From Planctomycetaceae bacterium (GTDB taxonomy: Bacteria > Planctomycetota > Planctomycetia > Planctomycetales > Planctomycetaceae): DNA of 64,000 bases. The DNA is taken from NCBI GenBank assembly GCA_020638955.1, contig JACKHO010000001.1, forward strand, positions 620,001 to 684,000, given 5' to 3'. The notes under the pieces are model-generated. The model was not told where the DNA came from, made no database searches, and saw nothing but the letters and a program-made list of their open reading frames with translations. The translations under genes and the position numbers were made by a program. Below are positions 63,463 through 64,000 of this stretch, piece by piece (positions within the stretch are counted from its first letter, which is position 1; the number at the start of each line of letters is the position of its first letter).

Positions 63463-64000
63463 TCAATTCCCAATGCGAAGGAATTGTGTGAACTCTGAAT
63501 TGATGAATTGCCAGAGTTGCGTTGCAACATCAGCGGTGAAGTATGTCGCGATTATCGAGACTGAAATACCAATCATCATTTGGAACCAGCTCACGCGTCC
63601 TGCACGCTCAGATTCTCGGCGCAAATGCTCGAATTGAATGCGAATAAACTGTGATTCATTTTCTTGAAAATCTCTACTATCGAGTACGCGGGCCTCAACT
63701 CTTGCCAATCGTTCGATGACCTGTTGCCGTTCTTGGACGGAAAACGGTTCGTTTTCATCAGACTCAAGGGCAAACCGCTGGAGTGTGGGGGCGCCAATCA
63801 TGGCGGATTCAAGAAACTGTAACGCATCAATTTCACGTGCAAGGAATCTCGCCCAAGATTCTACGTTCTGCCAGCGTGAATCCCAATAGGACATGGCAGA
63901 AGATCTGTACGTCGATTCATGCTCTGCGGGCGAAAAAATGTCAAAAAGGTATCCGTTCGGAGCACAGTCAAATGTGAAGTAGTACTGCGTCTCGGAATGA
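63463..64000 (-). CDS. Hypothetical membrane protein, cut by the right edge (5' partial)
   Basis: An ATG at 63894 would give 143 residues, but the frame is open and protein-like all the way to the window edge (for example YYFTFDCAPNGYLFDIF and SPAEHESTYRSSA), so the true start lies outside. At least 179 residues are coded here. After a tryptophan-rich helix (SYWDSRWQNVESWARFLARE) and a charged coiled coil (about 100 residues further), a membrane segment FQMMIGISVSIIATYFTADV closes the protein. Family not recognised. Confidence 0.7.
   Translation of the reverse strand, partial: HSETQYYFTFDCAPNGYLFDIFSPAEHESTYRSSAMSYWDSRWQNVESWARFLAREIDALQFLESAMIGAPTLQRFALESDENEPFSVQERQQVIERLARVEARVLDSRDFQENESQFIRIQFEHLRRESERAGRVSWFQMMIGISVSIIATYFTADVATQLWQFINSEFTQFLRIGN

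Overview
The window reads as chromosomal DNA of a planctomycete (Planctomycetota). The marker families are proteins with DUF1549/DUF1553 and planctomycete cytochrome (PSCyt-type CxxCH) domains, a Tat-exported DUF1501 protein, a DUF1559 prepilin-like protein, a sulfatase fused to DUF1080, cytochrome-WD40 fusions and very large secreted beta-helix proteins. Coding density is high. I see no rRNA, tRNA, CRISPR array, transposase or phage module.

Layout. 1-4.1 kb: the tail of a left-edge gene, a small membrane protein, a secreted HEAT-like protein and a DUF1549/DUF1553 cytochrome protein. 4.1-10.5 kb, minus strand: rimO, pgsA, an archaeal-type pheT with an inserted Cys4 motif, bioD and a membrane-anchored hypothetical. 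10.6-20.1 kb: a single gene for a surface protein of about 3,140 residues (beta-barrel, parallel beta-helix, propeller-like insert, nidogen-like domain), with a clear terminator. 20.5-26.3 kb, plus strand: a secreted hypothetical, plsC, a ThuA-family gene with a probable C-terminal frameshift, an HpcH/HpaI aldolase, a membrane protein and thiO. 26.4-28.2 kb: a lipoprotein and two small genes.

28.3-34.6 kb is a complete nqrABCDEF operon (Na+-translocating NADH:quinone reductase), closed by a strong terminator. 35-37.4 kb holds a smaller relative of the giant barrel/beta-helix protein. 37.5-42.5 kb is a planctomycete cytochrome cluster: a di-heme-motif protein with a degenerate peptidase-like domain, a DUF1549/DUF1553 protein and a DUF1501 protein. 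42.6-46.2 kb holds an O-methyltransferase, a membrane-anchored propeller protein and a coiled-coil/cytochrome/WD40 fusion. 46.7-54.8 kb holds the prepilin-like protein, the sulfatase-DUF1080 fusion, a secreted hypothetical, a dehydrogenase overlapping an MFS transporter gene, and a small membrane protein.

55.0-58.1 kb holds the most unusual gene: a DUF4062-STAND NTPase-helical repeat protein. Its base composition changes sharply between the first domain and the rest, which suggests a mosaic, partly imported gene with a possible conflict or defence role. 58.2-62.5 kb carries two carbohydrate-type enzymes, a sialate O-acetylesterase family protein and a glycosidase-like/beta-lactamase-like fusion. 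The window ends with an ASCH-domain protein and a gene running off the right edge. Two small families of dispersed intergenic repeats were found, at 4.1/23.1 kb and at 54.8/62.7/63.3 kb.

As a whole the genes suggest a sodium-energised marine or brackish heterotroph that handles sulfated or acetylated polysaccharides and builds an elaborate cell surface. That ecological reading is inference. All assignments come from reading motifs, without database searches.
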